Shown piece after piece: positions 1-12,756 of a DNA stretch of 64,000 nt. Every line of letters begins with the position of its first letter. The stretch's first letter is position 1. A model generated the notes under the pieces. The model searched no databases, was not told the origin of the DNA, and saw only the letters and a program-made list of their open reading frames with translations. The position numbers were made by a program, and so were the translations under genes. The DNA comes from Hydractinia symbiolongicarpus (Eukaryota > Cnidaria > Hydrozoa > Anthoathecata > Hydractiniidae): NCBI RefSeq assembly GCF_029227915.1, contig NC_079883.1, positions 13,950,001 to 14,014,000 of the forward strand. The letters run 5' to 3'.

Positions 1-1268
1 AGTAAGTCTTAATCCAGAGATGTCGTACATTTTATCAATAACTGAGGCAGATAGCCAATTAGCTCGCTAGTCTTTTTTCGTGCGTTATTGTTTTTTCAAA
101 AAAATAAATTCCCAAAGAATGTTTAAAAGGTTATTCGTTATAATTATCTATTGCACTTAAATTTGGAAAATTTATGGTTAATGCCATATTTGTTACGTTG
201 GACTTCATCATTAATTGGCTTTACAGCAGTAGCCAACAGGCTTTATAATTCCTAAAGCTGTTTAGCTACCCATAATTTGAAACTGTGATTCTTATTTCAT
301 GTTTATAGTACAGGTGTATTCAGTAGATATGCTCAAACCATTTTGTTACAAACTTAAAAAAAGAAACCAATTTCAATGAAGTATTTGCCCTGCTTATATT
401 TACAGAAAAATAGGGGAGCTGATATTCCTTCAATATTTGTATTGCAAATAAATTAAGCAGTACAGCTAGCTATACATAAATGAGAAACGATCGTTTTTTC
501 AAATCCAATCCACATTCTTCTCCTTCAAAAATGCCTCTAAACACAACTTGTTTTCTCTACAAGCAAACTTCGCAAACATAACTATTCAATGTAAGAGATA
601 CTCGCTCCAAAACATCAAAGTTTTTAAGTAATAAATTTCTTCTAAAAGTGATATTTCCATCAATCATAATAAAATCCAGACCCTTGGTACTTAGGCATTT
701 ACGCTAAACGAGTGGATTGATTAAAAATCTTTTAAAGTCACGGACCTTTCTTGTTCACCAGTGTCATGTTTGTCTTCCTAACATATATACAAATAGCACC
801 AATTGATCCTCCAATCAAGGTGCAAATGCAAATGCAGAAGCAGAAAAGTAGATGCGAGCCTACGTGATCACAACATTGTCCTTTTAATATCTCCTCCCTT
901 AGTATCTATAATTATTAACCTATAGCACTAACCAGGTACCCTCGCTACGTCAGCACTTACAAATAAGAAATTGTATTGATATGGAAAAGTTTACAATTTC
1001 TAAAGTATATTTTGGTGCACCGATATAGTTTCTTAAAATACTGGAGAGATTATTTTCATGCGAGTGCTACGGAATGCGTTGTGTTGCGTATAACTGAATA
1101 AATTGCAACATGTAATACAAAAAAATCTGTTGATAAAAATTGTAGAAACACTGTGAGAAAATAAAGCTTTTGTTACAGAAGGGTAGTTTTTGAAGTTTGA
1201 GCAGTATTGTGATTTGCTGCAACATTTTATTTGCAGCGTCTTTGTTTTGGTCAATGAAAACTTAAAAT
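1..1268. other. AT-rich non-coding stretch
   Basis: I see no supportable gene here. The short open frames lack recognisable motifs and the composition is uniformly AT-rich with poly-A/T runs. It borders the left arm of a diverged direct duplication. Confidence 0.5.
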
Positions 1269-2905
1269 ACTTACCCATGTGGTCTTACGTAAGCAAAAGT
1301 ATAGATACAGGACAAAAATTGTAGAAAAACTATTTTAAGGGAATTTGGGTATTTAATTTTGCGAGCGTAATGGTTTTAGTTGTTTTAAAACGCGTATAGA
1401 ATCATCAGGTTTCTAATGTCGTTTTCCCCGAGTAAAAATCCTTTCTCCTGGTAATTCAAAGTTGAATCAAGCCCATTGTTGCCAAACTGTCTTTCTGAAT
1501 GATTTGTATTTTTCTTATTAATTCATTAAGTAAAATAGCTGTGAACTTGAAATACGAAAGTAAGTATGCACGAATGCTTTCCGGTACCTTGCTGTATGGC
1601 ATTTGCAAAATACGTTTTGAAATACTTCATTTTATTTTTTTCGACAATAAAAAAGCAGCTGATTTCAGAATAACAGCGAAACATTTTATATCAGCATGCC
1701 GCAACGCGAAACACACCTGAAAGTGTTTGGATGCCGCGGCGCTTTAAAATCAGTTAAAATACTATTTAAGTCAAGTTAAGTCGCTTAATTCTTTAATTAG
1801 TCTTCGTCTTAATCCTTATTTGGAGATTTGCGTCAGCAATCTCTTAGCAACAAAACCCGCTTTGATTCAGAATTATGTAATTTTTGAATAACTCTATTTT
1901 ATTTGTCTGTCACGTACGCATAGCTGAAATGCTCTATTATCAATTATAATATATTCATCTTTAATTCCATCCTCTTAATTAATGTTGAAACAAGTTCAGC
2001 TATGGTGCATGAAGATACATTGGAACATAAAGCTCTCTACTGACTTTACGGGTTGTCTCGTTGTTGCAGAAATAATTTTGATATATTTATTCTGATTATT
2101 AATTCTCCTGCAGAGAATTTTCAATATTTTCTTGCATTTTAAGCATGTTTATACGTTTGCAAGGAAATTTATTCGTGGTCCATACAATTCAACAGTATTG
2201 AATTTAAAATATTTGTCCATGTGTGGTCTTACATATGTAGAAATTTAGTTGCAAGGCCAAGTTGATAAAAAAAACTGTTACAAGAGAATTTGAGTATTTA
2301 ATTTTACACGTATAATGGTTTTAGTTGTTATAAAACCTATATAGAATTATTAGGATTCTGGTACTAATATACCCGAGTAAACAATCAGATCAAGTTCAGA
2401 GCTGCGACACTTCTAAATGGTCTTTTCGTTGCTTGTTAGGTTATTAAGTGAAATAGCTGTGAACTTAAAATACGAAAGTTAGAATGCACGAATGTACCTT
2501 AAGCTAAATTGACACACAGCCGTTTCCAATGCAGCACATTGCTCAATGACACTTCCCTTTCTAGTTTCCATTGAATTTTAAATTACTTCGTTAATTAAAT
2601 TTTTTTATTAAATGGAGAAACACACCTGGTTTCAGAATAACATTGAAACATATAACAGCATGTTGCAACGCAAGACACGCGCAGTTTGGATTAGAATCTA
2701 TCTTGCTATGGCATTTCTAACGGGACTATTTTAAATCAAATGAAATTCTAATTAAGTCAATTTTCTTAGTCCTTAATTAGTGTTCGTCTTCGAACTTTTG
2801 CGTCAGCAGTCACTTAGCAACAACATCCACCTTGATTCATCATTATGTATATTTGAAACTCAATTTTATATGTCTGTCACGTATGCATAGCTTAAATTCT
2901 TTATT
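1269..2905. repeat. Diverged direct duplication, ~0.95-kb period, two copies
   Basis: Two copies lie head to tail: about 1269-1935 and 2213-2905. Shared blocks in the same order include GTGGTCTTAC (1279 and 2223), GTAATGGTTTTAGTTGTT-like text, the block around AAATAGCTGTGAACTT (1531 and 2451), a block ending in GCACGAATG, TTGCGTCAGCA, and TCTGTCACGTA followed by GCATAGCT. Spacing between copies drifts from 944 to about 967 bases, so indels have accumulated and the duplication is old. No coding potential is evident. It could be two copies of one unrecognised element rather than a local tandem duplication. Confidence 0.7.
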
Positions 2906-5900
2906 ATTTTAAGGCTTAACTAGTTATTAATCCCCTCCTCCTAACTTAACTGATTTTCAGCAAGAGCAATATTAAGAAAAAGTAAAAGAATCGAAAACAT
3001 ATATTTTCTAATAATTTTTCGATTTGTCTTGATATATATTTAATGTCTACATCTGCATACTTGGTTACATGTCGACCTTTTTTTAATAATCATTTTGCTA
3101 TAAATATCATTTGTTAAAGTCACCAAGTTTTAGCCTTCTTTCAGAAGTTATACAAAGAAAATTATTTTAGGAGTTATACAAGAATTTAACCTTTTTTTTC
3201 ACTTCCTCAAAAAACAAATAAACACGTGGCCGATTTAAAATGGTAAGTTATTCTAAAAATTACGAGGTCTTCTCAAAACAAACAAGAGTAATTGCGGTCT
3301 GATTGGTTGAAAGTTTGCCGAGAAATAATTCGTCACTAAACAGTAGAAACAGTTTCTACTTTTCGGGAAAAGGAAATTTTTCGACGAAAAATCTTAACAA
3401 ACGAAACTGCGCATACTCAGATATATTTTCCTGGTAAATTCACTGTCCAATTCGCCTCGTGGAAATCCGCCTAGACATTTTTTTTTTCTTTTAAATCCGC
3501 AATTATCACTGGTAATGTTGTTTGAAATAATGAAAAATAGGAAATTACATTTGAGTTCCCTTTTAACAATCTTAAGTCTTATCCCTGTGCTTACTGACTT
3601 AGCGTCTTATTTATAAAACTATTTGGCGGTTCCAACAACCCAGCACGAACTAACAAAGATGGCTGCATCACTTTAATGTTTACTCATGATATTAGTTGCT
3701 GATGTCGACAGAAATTTAACAACGTGCAATATACTGATTTTTGCAAAGTGAATTCTCCCGGAAAGCGTTAAATTTAAAGACTTTGAACCTACAGCTTCTG
3801 ATAACGCAATTTTAAGCCACGGACATAAAAATTTAGGTTATGCAAGTGTCATTTTAATCTTGTGATATAATTAAACAATATAGTATGGAAACTCTTAGGG
3901 CCTTTTGGGGAATTTAACAACACATCATGTTAAAAGCGATAAAACCAAAAACCAACAAAACTTTAAATTTATTATACGGAAAAAAATTGTTTTACGAATT
4001 TATCCATGGTAATTGTAGGGTGTGTTATTCTCCCCTTTAAAATCTATTGTGTCAAGCTAGAATGTCAAGGTGCGTTCTAAGTACCTGAAAATTCCACTCG
4101 CTGTTTTTACTCATTTGGAGATGTACAACTGACTAACATTGAAAGAGTTGGTGTTTTGCACATATTAGAACTTGTCTAATTTTTATTCACAAAAAAAAAC
4201 AAAGGCTAATGAAAAAGCTAGTAGCATGCTAAAGCGCTACACTGATATACCATGGTTAGGCAAAAATTGACTCAACGAATATATTATTACACAAGGCTAC
4301 AGGTTGTAGGATATATGTTCATAGAATAATTCTTTTTCACGAATTTTTAAATAAAAACGAACGACGCCCGTTTTTTAAAAAACTGTGGCGAAGCATTCTT
4401 TCTATAGTAATGCTGAACTGAATTAGAAATTTTATGGCATAAAAAAATAAGACAGAGGGGAGTTTGGGACGTTTTACTTAAAAAAAAACAAATGTAGATT
4501 TATGGCTACATGGAAAAAATGTTAAAATAAGTAATATTATCTTATGGACCATTTAATATTTAATTTAATTTAATTTGCTAAAAAATAATTTTCAAAAAAC
4601 CAATCCCTAAATATGTGTCTAAACAACTACACTATCTTTAATTAATAAATAGTACTGCTTGAAATTTAAATCGTCTGTTTTTCGATTTCGGTAAATTTGC
4701 AATAAAATAGACATTTTATCAAAAATGTTCAATATCTGCTTCGTATTTTACTTTTATGGAACGGGTATGGAATTTTTCAAAATATCACAATTCTAGAACA
4801 GGAAAAGGGTTTCCAAGTAATTGAAGATCAAAAAATTAAAAATCACATTACTCCTTAATGCCCTTTTGAAGAAAGCAATTTAATTCAAACACACGTAATT
4901 AATAATCAGCGTTCCCACCTCCTTTACTGGATGTTACTTAACTATCAATTAATTTGGCACGTGCAAACTGTTTAATTTAGCATGTGTAAACTTTTACAAA
5001 AACCTAAAGTCAGAGGACGGCCTTAGGCACTGAGTTGAAGCAATTCAGAATTTTTTTGTGACAACCTTATTCATCTTTATAATTTTTAAAAACAAAATAC
5101 ACTACACTACAATTGATAAATTTGTTGCACAACAACAGATTGGAAAACATTTTGTGCTGCATTTCTTTGTTGTTATTCAAGCATGTTTGAGGAGCAGGGG
5201 ACACATAAAGGATTTAGTATGAATCTAACAAGGTTTTTTTACGTAGACACGAAATATGAAAGATTCAAGGAAGCAGTATGCTGTGTTTTTTTTATTATTA
5301 ATTAACGACCAACAGGAACTCGATGTTTTAAATTAATGTACAAAAGACATTTAGAACAGAATTAATTCTACTATTAGACATCACGTCCACTTTTTTTCAA
5401 ATGTGTATACTATTTTGATCCAAAATAGGAAATAAGGTTAGTCTATTTCTTTCTTTCTTTTTATTTACTTTTTATTTATATCCGATAATCCATGCCCCCG
5501 GAATCCAGGGAAACCGACCAGTAGCCTCTAAAACCGACCAATACCGCCTAATCCGAATTCATTTAAGATTAAGGTTACGAGTAACAAAAATATTATTTGT
5601 TTACTTGAAATATTTTAACACACACATGAAAAAAATAAAGTTTGAATTTTTAGTTGAATTAATTTTTCTATAAGGTTAACCCTTTATAAAATATCCGTTA
5701 ATACTTTACAAAAATATCCGAATTTCAACTTCAAAATTATGATATAGCATATTTTTCTTCGCTTTGTATGAGTGTGACGGATGGACACAAGAAAATGACC
5801 TTCTAGAGGAATTCACTTATCATATGCCAAAAATTTGAGTTGTTTTGGATTCTCCAATTAAAATCCAAACTTTAAAAAAGGCTACTACGAAACCATTTTT

Positions 5901-6500
5901 TTGTCAGAAGACACATGTGATGCGCGGCAGTACAAGTACAAGTCTAAGGTTAGTAGAGATTGTAATCGCAACGTAGTCACCAGGGATCTTTTTCTCTCTG
6001 TTACCCTTAGCCTTTAAAAAGTAAAATCGAGTCCTGTATTTATTTTTTCCATTCAATTTAAAGAATTCTGTTTTTTGAAACGTGAAATGTTAATGTTTTA
6101 GGAATTGAATTTAATACGTCAAATTGTATATGTAAAGTTGTTATGACCGTTAATAAGACACACAAAAAAAACATAAAAAAATTGCATCCTTATGTTAGAT
6201 TTGTACCGATATTTTTTGTTGCTCAAAAAAATAAAACCTTAAACCCAACTACGTATACGCAAAAGCAGGTCTTTACGGTAGCAGCTGTAAGCGGATAACG
6301 TATTAGTTCTGCGGTGGTGCTACTCCTCTGGTTCCACGGCGAGATCAGTAATTTTGTGAAGGTTAGCCAAACTTTACAGAGAAATATTCAAATTAGGGAT
6401 AAATATGTACGCAAAACACTGATAAGATATGTGTTTATTTACGAAATTAAAAACTGATTTCCTAAGGTTGTAATATAACAAATGTTACGGTAGTAAGTGC
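2906..6500. other. AT-rich stretch without recognisable gene
   Basis: I see many homopolymer runs and no open frame with a recognisable domain. Nothing else could be assigned. Confidence 0.45.
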
Positions 6501-6567
6501 GACCAATGTTTTATTTGAAACAACTTGGTGGCGAATGCGGAAGGTTGTTTACTGAACTACTTTTTAC

Positions 6568-6607
6568 CTTGGAGGAAAGAATACGGATCCGTATTCTTTC
6601 CTCCAAG
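6568..6607. repeat. Perfect 40-bp palindrome
   Basis: The left half, starting CTTGGAGGAAAGAATACG, is followed by GATC and then by the exact reverse complement of the left half, centred between 6587 and 6588. The bases just outside (6567 C, 6608 T) do not pair, so the symmetry ends sharply. There is no spacer, so it could form a cruciform, or it could be a snap-back assembly artefact. Confidence 0.9.
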
Positions 6608-6844
6608 TTTTTACTCAATGAATTTCTGTGTGTGTTTATTCAAGATTAAAGTGTTTTTTTTACTGATTTTATATATTTTATCCTGCGTCTCTGGTTTGTG
6701 TAAATTTAGCAGAACTGCGACCTGGGAAACTGATGAACTCAATTAGATGAAACTGAGAAATTATTGAAAATATTACTAAAAATATTGAGAAACTGAATAT
6801 ATAGCTACCTATATCAAGCTAGCTTATACCTGATAATAAGAAAG

Positions 6845-7240
6845 TTGTTCAAGGATCTTTCCATCAAGAAAATTCAAAATTTAGAGATTATCTGGTATAC
6901 AATGTACATGTGGCTTTCTGTTTTTAATTGTTATCATGTTAATAAAAAATCCAATTGTGATGTAATCTACAATTCCCTTAACACTAGTGACTATGTAATG
7001 TTTTCTGAGCTTCCTCATGACATTCTATTATTTGAATCGTGTGTTAGAGCAGAATTTAAGAAAAACAAATTTGGTGTTATAAATGGGAATGGAAACATCA
7101 TTGGTTCCCAGAGAATTTTTCAGAATACAAAGGTCTATTGCTACTTATCAAGGTTTTATGCACATCTCTTGTCTGGACTGAAAAAAACCTTTTTGATTTC
7201 CGTCGCCGCTATGCGGGACAGAATCTTTATAATCACCTGA
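6845..7240 (+). CDS. Unidentified open frame, possible mobile-element fragment
   Basis: This is a 131-codon open frame starting at a TTG rather than an ATG, so the true 5' limit is unknown (it may be an exon or a fragment). The middle is less AT-biased than its surroundings and has protein-like runs such as ELPHDILLFESC and VINGNGNIIGSQRIF. I do not recognise the family. No splice-site pair or partner exon could be placed convincingly, and a further open stretch at 7287-7523 is equally anonymous. It could be a pseudogene exon or a remnant of a transposon protein. Confidence 0.25.
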   Translation: MFKDLSIKKIQNLEIIWYTMYMWLSVFNCYHVNKKSNCDVIYNSLNTSDYVMFSELPHDILLFESCVRAEFKKNKFGVINGNGNIIGSQRIFQNTKVYCYLSRFYAHLLSGLKKTFLISVAAMRDRIFIIT

Positions 7241-7872
7241 TGGGAGATAGAGAGAAACAGCACAAAGCTGAGAAGCTTTTAAGTTTTTGTCCAGGCTAAA
7301 CGCTCGGAAAATTCCATTTTTGCGAAAGCCAACGAAGATGCTTTATTTTAATCTCTGTCAATTAAATGACCAATCTGAACAGAGAGTGTACTCTTCGTGT
7401 GGCCAGAACATTCCGTGTGCGGCCATGACTAAAAGTGCCTACATTTTGTTGGTCGCCCCTTGCTGGTCTCGTTGGTTTGTTCGTAGCAGCTTTATTGATG
7501 GGGAGCTAAGCAGTATTTTTTAAATTGGTGTATTTTATCAGGTAAGAATTATTTTATATATAGCTAAGTGAGAAAGGTGTGCTGGCTAGCTAGCTATCTC
7601 AATTTTTTGTGCTGACTTGGATCTCCTTTTGATTGCTGCTGACATACCCTTTCATGAAATTATTTACTTGCTAACTAGTTATGAAGTTAGCTATACAAAA
7701 TAGTGCTTTGATTAGAGTGCCTTTTTTTCTTAAAGAGCCAGCAACAAAAAACCTTTATCCTGCCTTGTGTAGTTCTTCCATGACTGGACACTCAACTTCT
7801 GTTCTTATGGGAAAAAGGGAGGCTAAAAATAACTTCCAAATGACATTTTGTGGGACTACTTCTATCAGATAA

Positions 7873-8370
7873 AAAGATATATATATTCGCACAGGATTTT
7901 TTTAAATATTTTTTGCAGAAAAGTTGTCGAAACGTGACAAAAGTTTATTGTTGCTTGCACTGAGCAGTCGGTGAACTGATAATTAACCTGTAACAATATA
8001 TAGTTAGCCGATGCAGGATAATTAGATGCTACGCCTATTATAATTAGCTGTTAAAAGCTTCTTTGTGTTCTTTACAGCTAACTGCGTCTTTTCCATGTTT
8101 TTCTTGAAATCAGAATAGTTTTGTTGTTTAGTAATATAGACGACATTTGTACTGCTAGCTACAGTAAAATTATATCTTTTTTGCAAAATCATCTCTTGCT
8201 CTTTTTCTTGGTTTTAATTGAAGCACAACTTTATGTTGATCTATATAAATATAGATGGCTATGGGGATATTGATAACGAAGAAAAGTGAAAATTTAAGTA
8301 AAAATATATATATCGTATAAGTATCTGTATAGGCGGCTAATTATACTGTACGCACCGTATATATAATTAT
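7873..8370. other. AT-rich stretch without gene
   Basis: Only TATA-rich low-complexity sequence and GCTAGCTA-type short repeats are seen; there is no coding signal. Confidence 0.4.
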
Positions 8371-8371
8371 T

Positions 8372-8556
8372 CTGAATAGATAAATAGAATGTCTGTATAT
8401 TCTATATGGCTAGCCTTACAAATCCTGTCTATTATTTCCAGGAAAGGTCATAGCTTAGATAGGGAGTCCTAGTCCGGGGCTATAGTAGCATAATATTGAA
8501 TTGCCGCCAAGGGGAATCGAACCCCGTTCTCCCGCACAAAGTGCCAGAGTTATAAG
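8372..8556 (-). mobile_element. tRNA-derived SINE, internally deleted copy
   Basis: Read on the minus strand, the right end carries a tRNA-type B box (GGTTCGATTCC-like) next to CGGGAGA. The body ends with a block on the plus strand reading TATGGCTAGCCT, then CCTGTCTATTATTTCCAGGA. The same blocks in the same order occur in the longer copy at 59,806-60,155. This copy lacks the middle ~165 bases of that one and has lost part of the tRNA head. Confidence 0.7.
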
Positions 8557-10940
8557 ATTTCTTAGAAATGACTTGATTTTTAAAAATCTCACGAAATATA
8601 CCTGTGCATCACATCGCATGGATTTGTATCTTTGTATTAAATTCCCTATTTAAATCAAAGAGGCAAAGAGAGGTTAAAAAAGAGACAATATTTAAACAAC
8701 CTGGTTTTAATGCAGTTTATGGTAAAATTGTATTCTTGTTTCTTATTTTTAAAACGTACTTTCTTTTTCAGATCAGCTGTTATCAAACCATACACCATCT
8801 CCATTTTCAAAAAATTTTCAAAAAGACAGTAAATTTTGAAAGCCCAAATACTGAAATGCTTATATGTATTTATTGCTGAATTAATAAACAATGAACTACT
8901 TCATCATTCAAATTGAGCTCGTTCAGAAGTTATTATATTCGAATCGTCAAGTTTCTACATAGCAAGATTTGTAGTATGGAATTTCCAGAATTTTCCTGAT
9001 CACTTTTAAAATTATCCAGTTAAAGTTTTAACTGTTATTTTAGAATAATTCATATAGCTATGTAAAATTTTTATTTTTTATTTTTTGAGTGGTATTTTAA
9101 CATTGCAGGTTAGTTAGTTACAAAAATAGTTAAGAATCGTGATACTCGTGATTTGTTTACCCCATAATTCTCCGTTTTCAAGGTATACTTTAAATTTCAA
9201 AATCTTTCAGGTCAATGACGGAAATCTTGAAGCCGCAGGGCTTCTTGTTTTTATTTGATTCGCACAGCAAAAATAGAAAAGGAAAGTATAGCTCAATTCT
9301 TTTGATGTTTGATGCTTAAATTGCACTAAAATCACATTTGAAAAATTATTTGACGAAGAAGATAGGGATAAACAATTTGAGATACAATACAGTAAGGTCA
9401 CAAAAACAAAACGTAAAAAGCGTAAAGCTACTGACTCTGAAAAGGAAAAAAACACTTCCTTCTTTAGTGTTACGATTTCAGGTAAATAACAATTTTTCAT
9501 AATGCAGTATTATGGGCGCCAAATTTCCTTTTTTAAATTCCACAATGTATTGAATTCATAAAACGTCTGCAGTAACTTGAAATAATTTCTATGTTTGTTT
9601 GTTTGTGCTCTCGGCATCCCACAATGCTTCGCCCCCGCTATCATGCAAAAAGTCTATTCGCAAAATTAAAACCCTCCGAAAATTAGGAAAATAATTCCGA
9701 AATTATCTCTTGATTCGCATCAAAAATTTTTAAAAATATTAAATTTCTTATTTTGTTGATTGTAAAACTGCTAACATCAATTTCCACTTAGGAGCGTGTC
9801 CAAAAATGCCACCATTGTTTCTTTGCATATTCATCACCTAATGAATCTATTTCAATCGAAAGTCTGCTTCTAACAAGTCTATGCACACAAGATGACAGGT
9901 TTGCCATCACCATATGTTTATTGAACGCTGATACGATAAACTAAAACGCTGCTATCATTTGTTGCCACGTGGCTACACATCTCTTAGTCACAGGAGAGGA
10001 GCAAGTTTATTAAGGGAAAAAAGAACATTTGTTTTCGTTATTCATTTATAAACTTGCGAAGCTTACAAATTTTGTTTAAGTTTCACGTTTTTTTCTCACA
10101 TTTTTTTGTAAGGGAATCTTTTTTATCCAGTTGCGAAAACAATTAGTGTAGGGGGCAAAATGTCACGAATTTAACAGATAGTAGGCAATAAGAATTTGTC
10201 TTATAACATGTGAAGATATGTTTATAGCTTCACATGTTCCATGCATCAACAAGTTACATTGTGCATTATAGGTATCATTTAGGATTCTTTTTATATCTTG
10301 CAGAAAACTAATTTTATTGCAAGACTCTCTGCGTACTTCATTTTCTTCTTGTGAATTGACTTCGCTGTAGCATTTCTAACTTACACGCCCAGATTTTGTC
10401 CAGGTAATGGCATCTAAACTTACAACGGCGACACGCGAACGTCTGTGGTTGGCTGCATGCGCAATTTATCGCAAAAAGGACTTTATGAACTAAGCGAGGA
10501 TCGAACCCACGTCGGAGCTTACTTCCGAAATACGCGAAATATTATTTTTTGACTTTTCCAAGCAGAGCATACTTCGCGACTTTCGGTTGATTATTATATT
10601 TGCTTGCTAATTTTACTTTGGTATCCGCTTTTTACAAAAATCCAAATTTTTTACAGCCTAATTTATTTATAGCCAAATTAAACTATATTTTGCCATTCAC
10701 GTGTTTAATTTCAACCATCCTTACATTCAAGCATATAAGATGGCGGTTTAGACACCAATTTCGAGGCACAATACCTGGAAAACTTAAAGGACAAAAATGT
10801 TCAAAAAATCCAATACTTTCTAGCCATAATATTTTATAGAACATTACAAAAAACATATACATACATTTATATCAATACAAAAGATATAAAAACATTTGTA
10901 AAACAAAAAGGTTACAACCATCTTGCTATAAACATAGACA
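8557..10940. other. AT-rich stretch; possible degenerate tRNA-like patch near 10,497-10,518
   Basis: No gene is supportable. On the minus strand around 10,490-10,525 there is a B-box-like GGGTTCGATCC preceded by a 5-bp stem with a 7-base loop, but no D arm or acceptor stem, so it is at most a tRNA or SINE fossil. Confidence 0.4.
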
Positions 10941-10947
10941 TTGCTTA

Positions 10948-11030
10948 CCATAAATACTCAATTAAGCCCCCATAAGTGGTGTATTGGAAGGGGCTTGTTA
11001 GAAGAAGAGGACTTGATTTAGTATTTACGG
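10948..11030. mobile_element. 83-bp MITE with CCRTAAATACT termini, TA-flanked
   Basis: The left end reads CCATAAATACT and the right end AGTATTTACGG, near-perfect inverted repeats, flanked by TA at 10,946-47 and 11,031-32. The interior contains GGGGCTT/AAGCCCC-type complementary segments, so the whole unit can fold back. The termini resemble those of the larger TA elements at 17,498 and 57,214 (CCGTAA...). Confidence 0.55.
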
Positions 11031-11032
11031 TA

Positions 11033-11990
11033 TAACGTGAAAGTTAATAAAGAACATCTTTTGGCAAATATTAAATAACGTCTATTATAGTTACATTAAC
11101 TGCTAAAAAAACAGCTTTGTTTTTACCTGGTCGTTTGCGGCAATATAAAAACGCAGTACATGCCTTAAAATAGTAGCATAACAAAATGCAGAAAATGCTT
11201 TCTTTAACATTATGTAATTCAATCGTTTTATTTGTAATTAACATTATAATGTTGCTTTTTCAGTCTTACATTTTTTAACATGTTTGATTAGCTAACACCA
11301 TGAATGAAATACATTTTACGTACACGGACTGGAAAATTGTTGAGGGAAATCACTGGATAAAATGCTGAAAATTTTGGTGTAATATCTGAAATTAAAACAA
11401 AAATTCCAAAAATTTTACTTCAATAAGCGCAATTTTGTCATTAAGGTTAATTTCTCCCGATATACAATAATCGGGGGTATCAGAGATGCAGTTAATGTTA
11501 TTCAAAATTATCCAGGATGCAAGAAAATAGAGAAAAGGACAGAGCGTCAACTATTTTACGTAGCGAATAAGCAGACTGAAAAGACTGTTGCATAGAGGAA
11601 AATTACTTTTACTATTTGGGCGGTGATCGTTGGTGAACTTTTGACAACGAAGATAACAGTGAAGCAAGGTGCATTCTTTGCTACCTTATTTATCGTAAAA
11701 ATGTGTTAAATTGGTAGTTGAATGTTATGTGGGAAGAACAAATTGTTGTGGTTCGTGGAATTAAAGAAATATGCAGTTGTCTATCAATGCAGTTAAAGAG
11801 AAAAAAAGTCGTTTAGATAGACTCCCTTGATCCTCGCATTAACAACACGTTAAAAAGTTCACCCATTGATCAGCGAAGTAAGCCAATTCTCAAACCATAT
11901 TGCCAATTATTTTCCTGACGAACAAAAAAAGCAACTTGATTTTATGTGCTGGCCAAGACTTCACAAGTGCATTTTTTAGGACGGCAAAAT
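11033..11990. other. Non-coding stretch before pogo-like remnant
   Basis: No clear coding signal. Scattered short open stretches near 11,640-11,980 may be further decayed parts of the pogo-like transposase that becomes recognisable just downstream. Confidence 0.35.
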
Positions 11991-12263
11991 AAACTGTCGG
12001 CACGAAAGCTTGAATCTGTATCATTTAACCGAGTGTTTAGGCTTTACAAAGATGTTAACCGCTACTTCGACTGATCAATGAATATCAATTAGATCCGCAT
12101 CGAATATTCAATTGTAATGAGTCAGGCTTGATCTGTATGAGTAAGCCCATGAAAGTAATTGCACAAGGTAAAAAAGTTGAGTTATCAGTCACTAGTGCTG
12201 AAAGAGAGCAAACAATTACATATTTATAGGAACAGCGGTGCATAGGTTTAATGATCCTAGATG
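11990..12263 (+). pseudogene. Pogo/Tigger-like DDE transposase fragment, cut by hAT insertion
   Basis: A frame starting near 12,090 reads LDPHRIFNCNESGL, then KPMKVIAQGKKVEL and VTSAERE. This is the order of the first catalytic block of pogo/Tigger (DDE_1) transposases: N-x-D-E-T/S-G-L, then KP-KV-A-x-GKK, then the S-x-ER segment. The usual catalytic Asp is Asn here (NCNES), and stops or frameshifts interrupt both sides, so the copy is dead. The hAT element starts at 12,264, immediately after the last readable codons, so the hAT landed in or beside this older remnant. Confidence 0.55.
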
Positions 12264-12496
12264 CAGGGGCGGATCTAGGGTTAGGCAGCCTAGGCAATTG
12301 CCTAAGCCTAAGCTTGGGCAAAAAAAAGGAAAATATGCCATATAGCATAACTTGTGAAAGTAATAAATATTTTTGTAAATTTGTCTTGTAGTGCTAACTT
12401 TGCTTCGCCAACCTGGATGCGCGTTGTTAGGAACTGTTTTTTTTTAAAAATTCAATAAGAAGTAAACCCGGGGCGATTTTAGGCAAGATACCGATT

Positions 12497-12710
12497 CGCC
12501 TAAAACGTCCGTGGGTTTCCAAGTTTTAAATGAATGAAAATCACGGGTGGAAGAAAAAACGCCTAAAACGTCCGTGGGTTTTCAACTTCAAATGAATGGA
12601 ATTCTTAAATCGGAAGAAAAAACGCCTAAAACGTCCGTGGGTCTTCAACTTCAAATGAATAGAATTCTAAAACCGAGAAGAAAAACGCCTAAAACGACCG
12701 CGGGTAAGTT
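12497..12710 (+). repeat. 63-bp tandem repeats at the 5' end of the hAT element
   Basis: CGCCTAAAACG occurs at 12,497, 12,560, 12,623 and 12,686, an exact 63-base period. Each unit continues TCCGTGGGTTT or close variants, with an AATGAAT box mid-unit. As 63 is 21 codons, the array stays open and encodes a repeated KTPKTSVG motif if translated in the transposase frame from an upstream ATG at 12,547. It may instead be 5' UTR or subterminal transposase-binding sequence. Confidence 0.85.
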
Positions 12711-12756
12711 TTACATAAATCTCTGTGCGGCCAAGGGTGTGTCCTTCTTTTTCAAC

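Noticed and set aside
8604-8891. Overlapping 78-91-codon frames on both strands as genes
   Set aside because: Both are low-complexity AT-rich frames with no motif, and overlapping antisense openness is expected by chance here.
10490-10525. tRNA gene on the minus strand
   Set aside because: Only a T-arm-like and one further stem are visible; there is no D arm, no acceptor stem, and U33 is missing.
12547-12756. ATG 12,547 as the transposase start
   Set aside because: The added residues are only translated 63-bp repeats. ATG 12,757 follows the repeats and begins non-repetitive protein. It is not excluded, so it is noted as an alternative.
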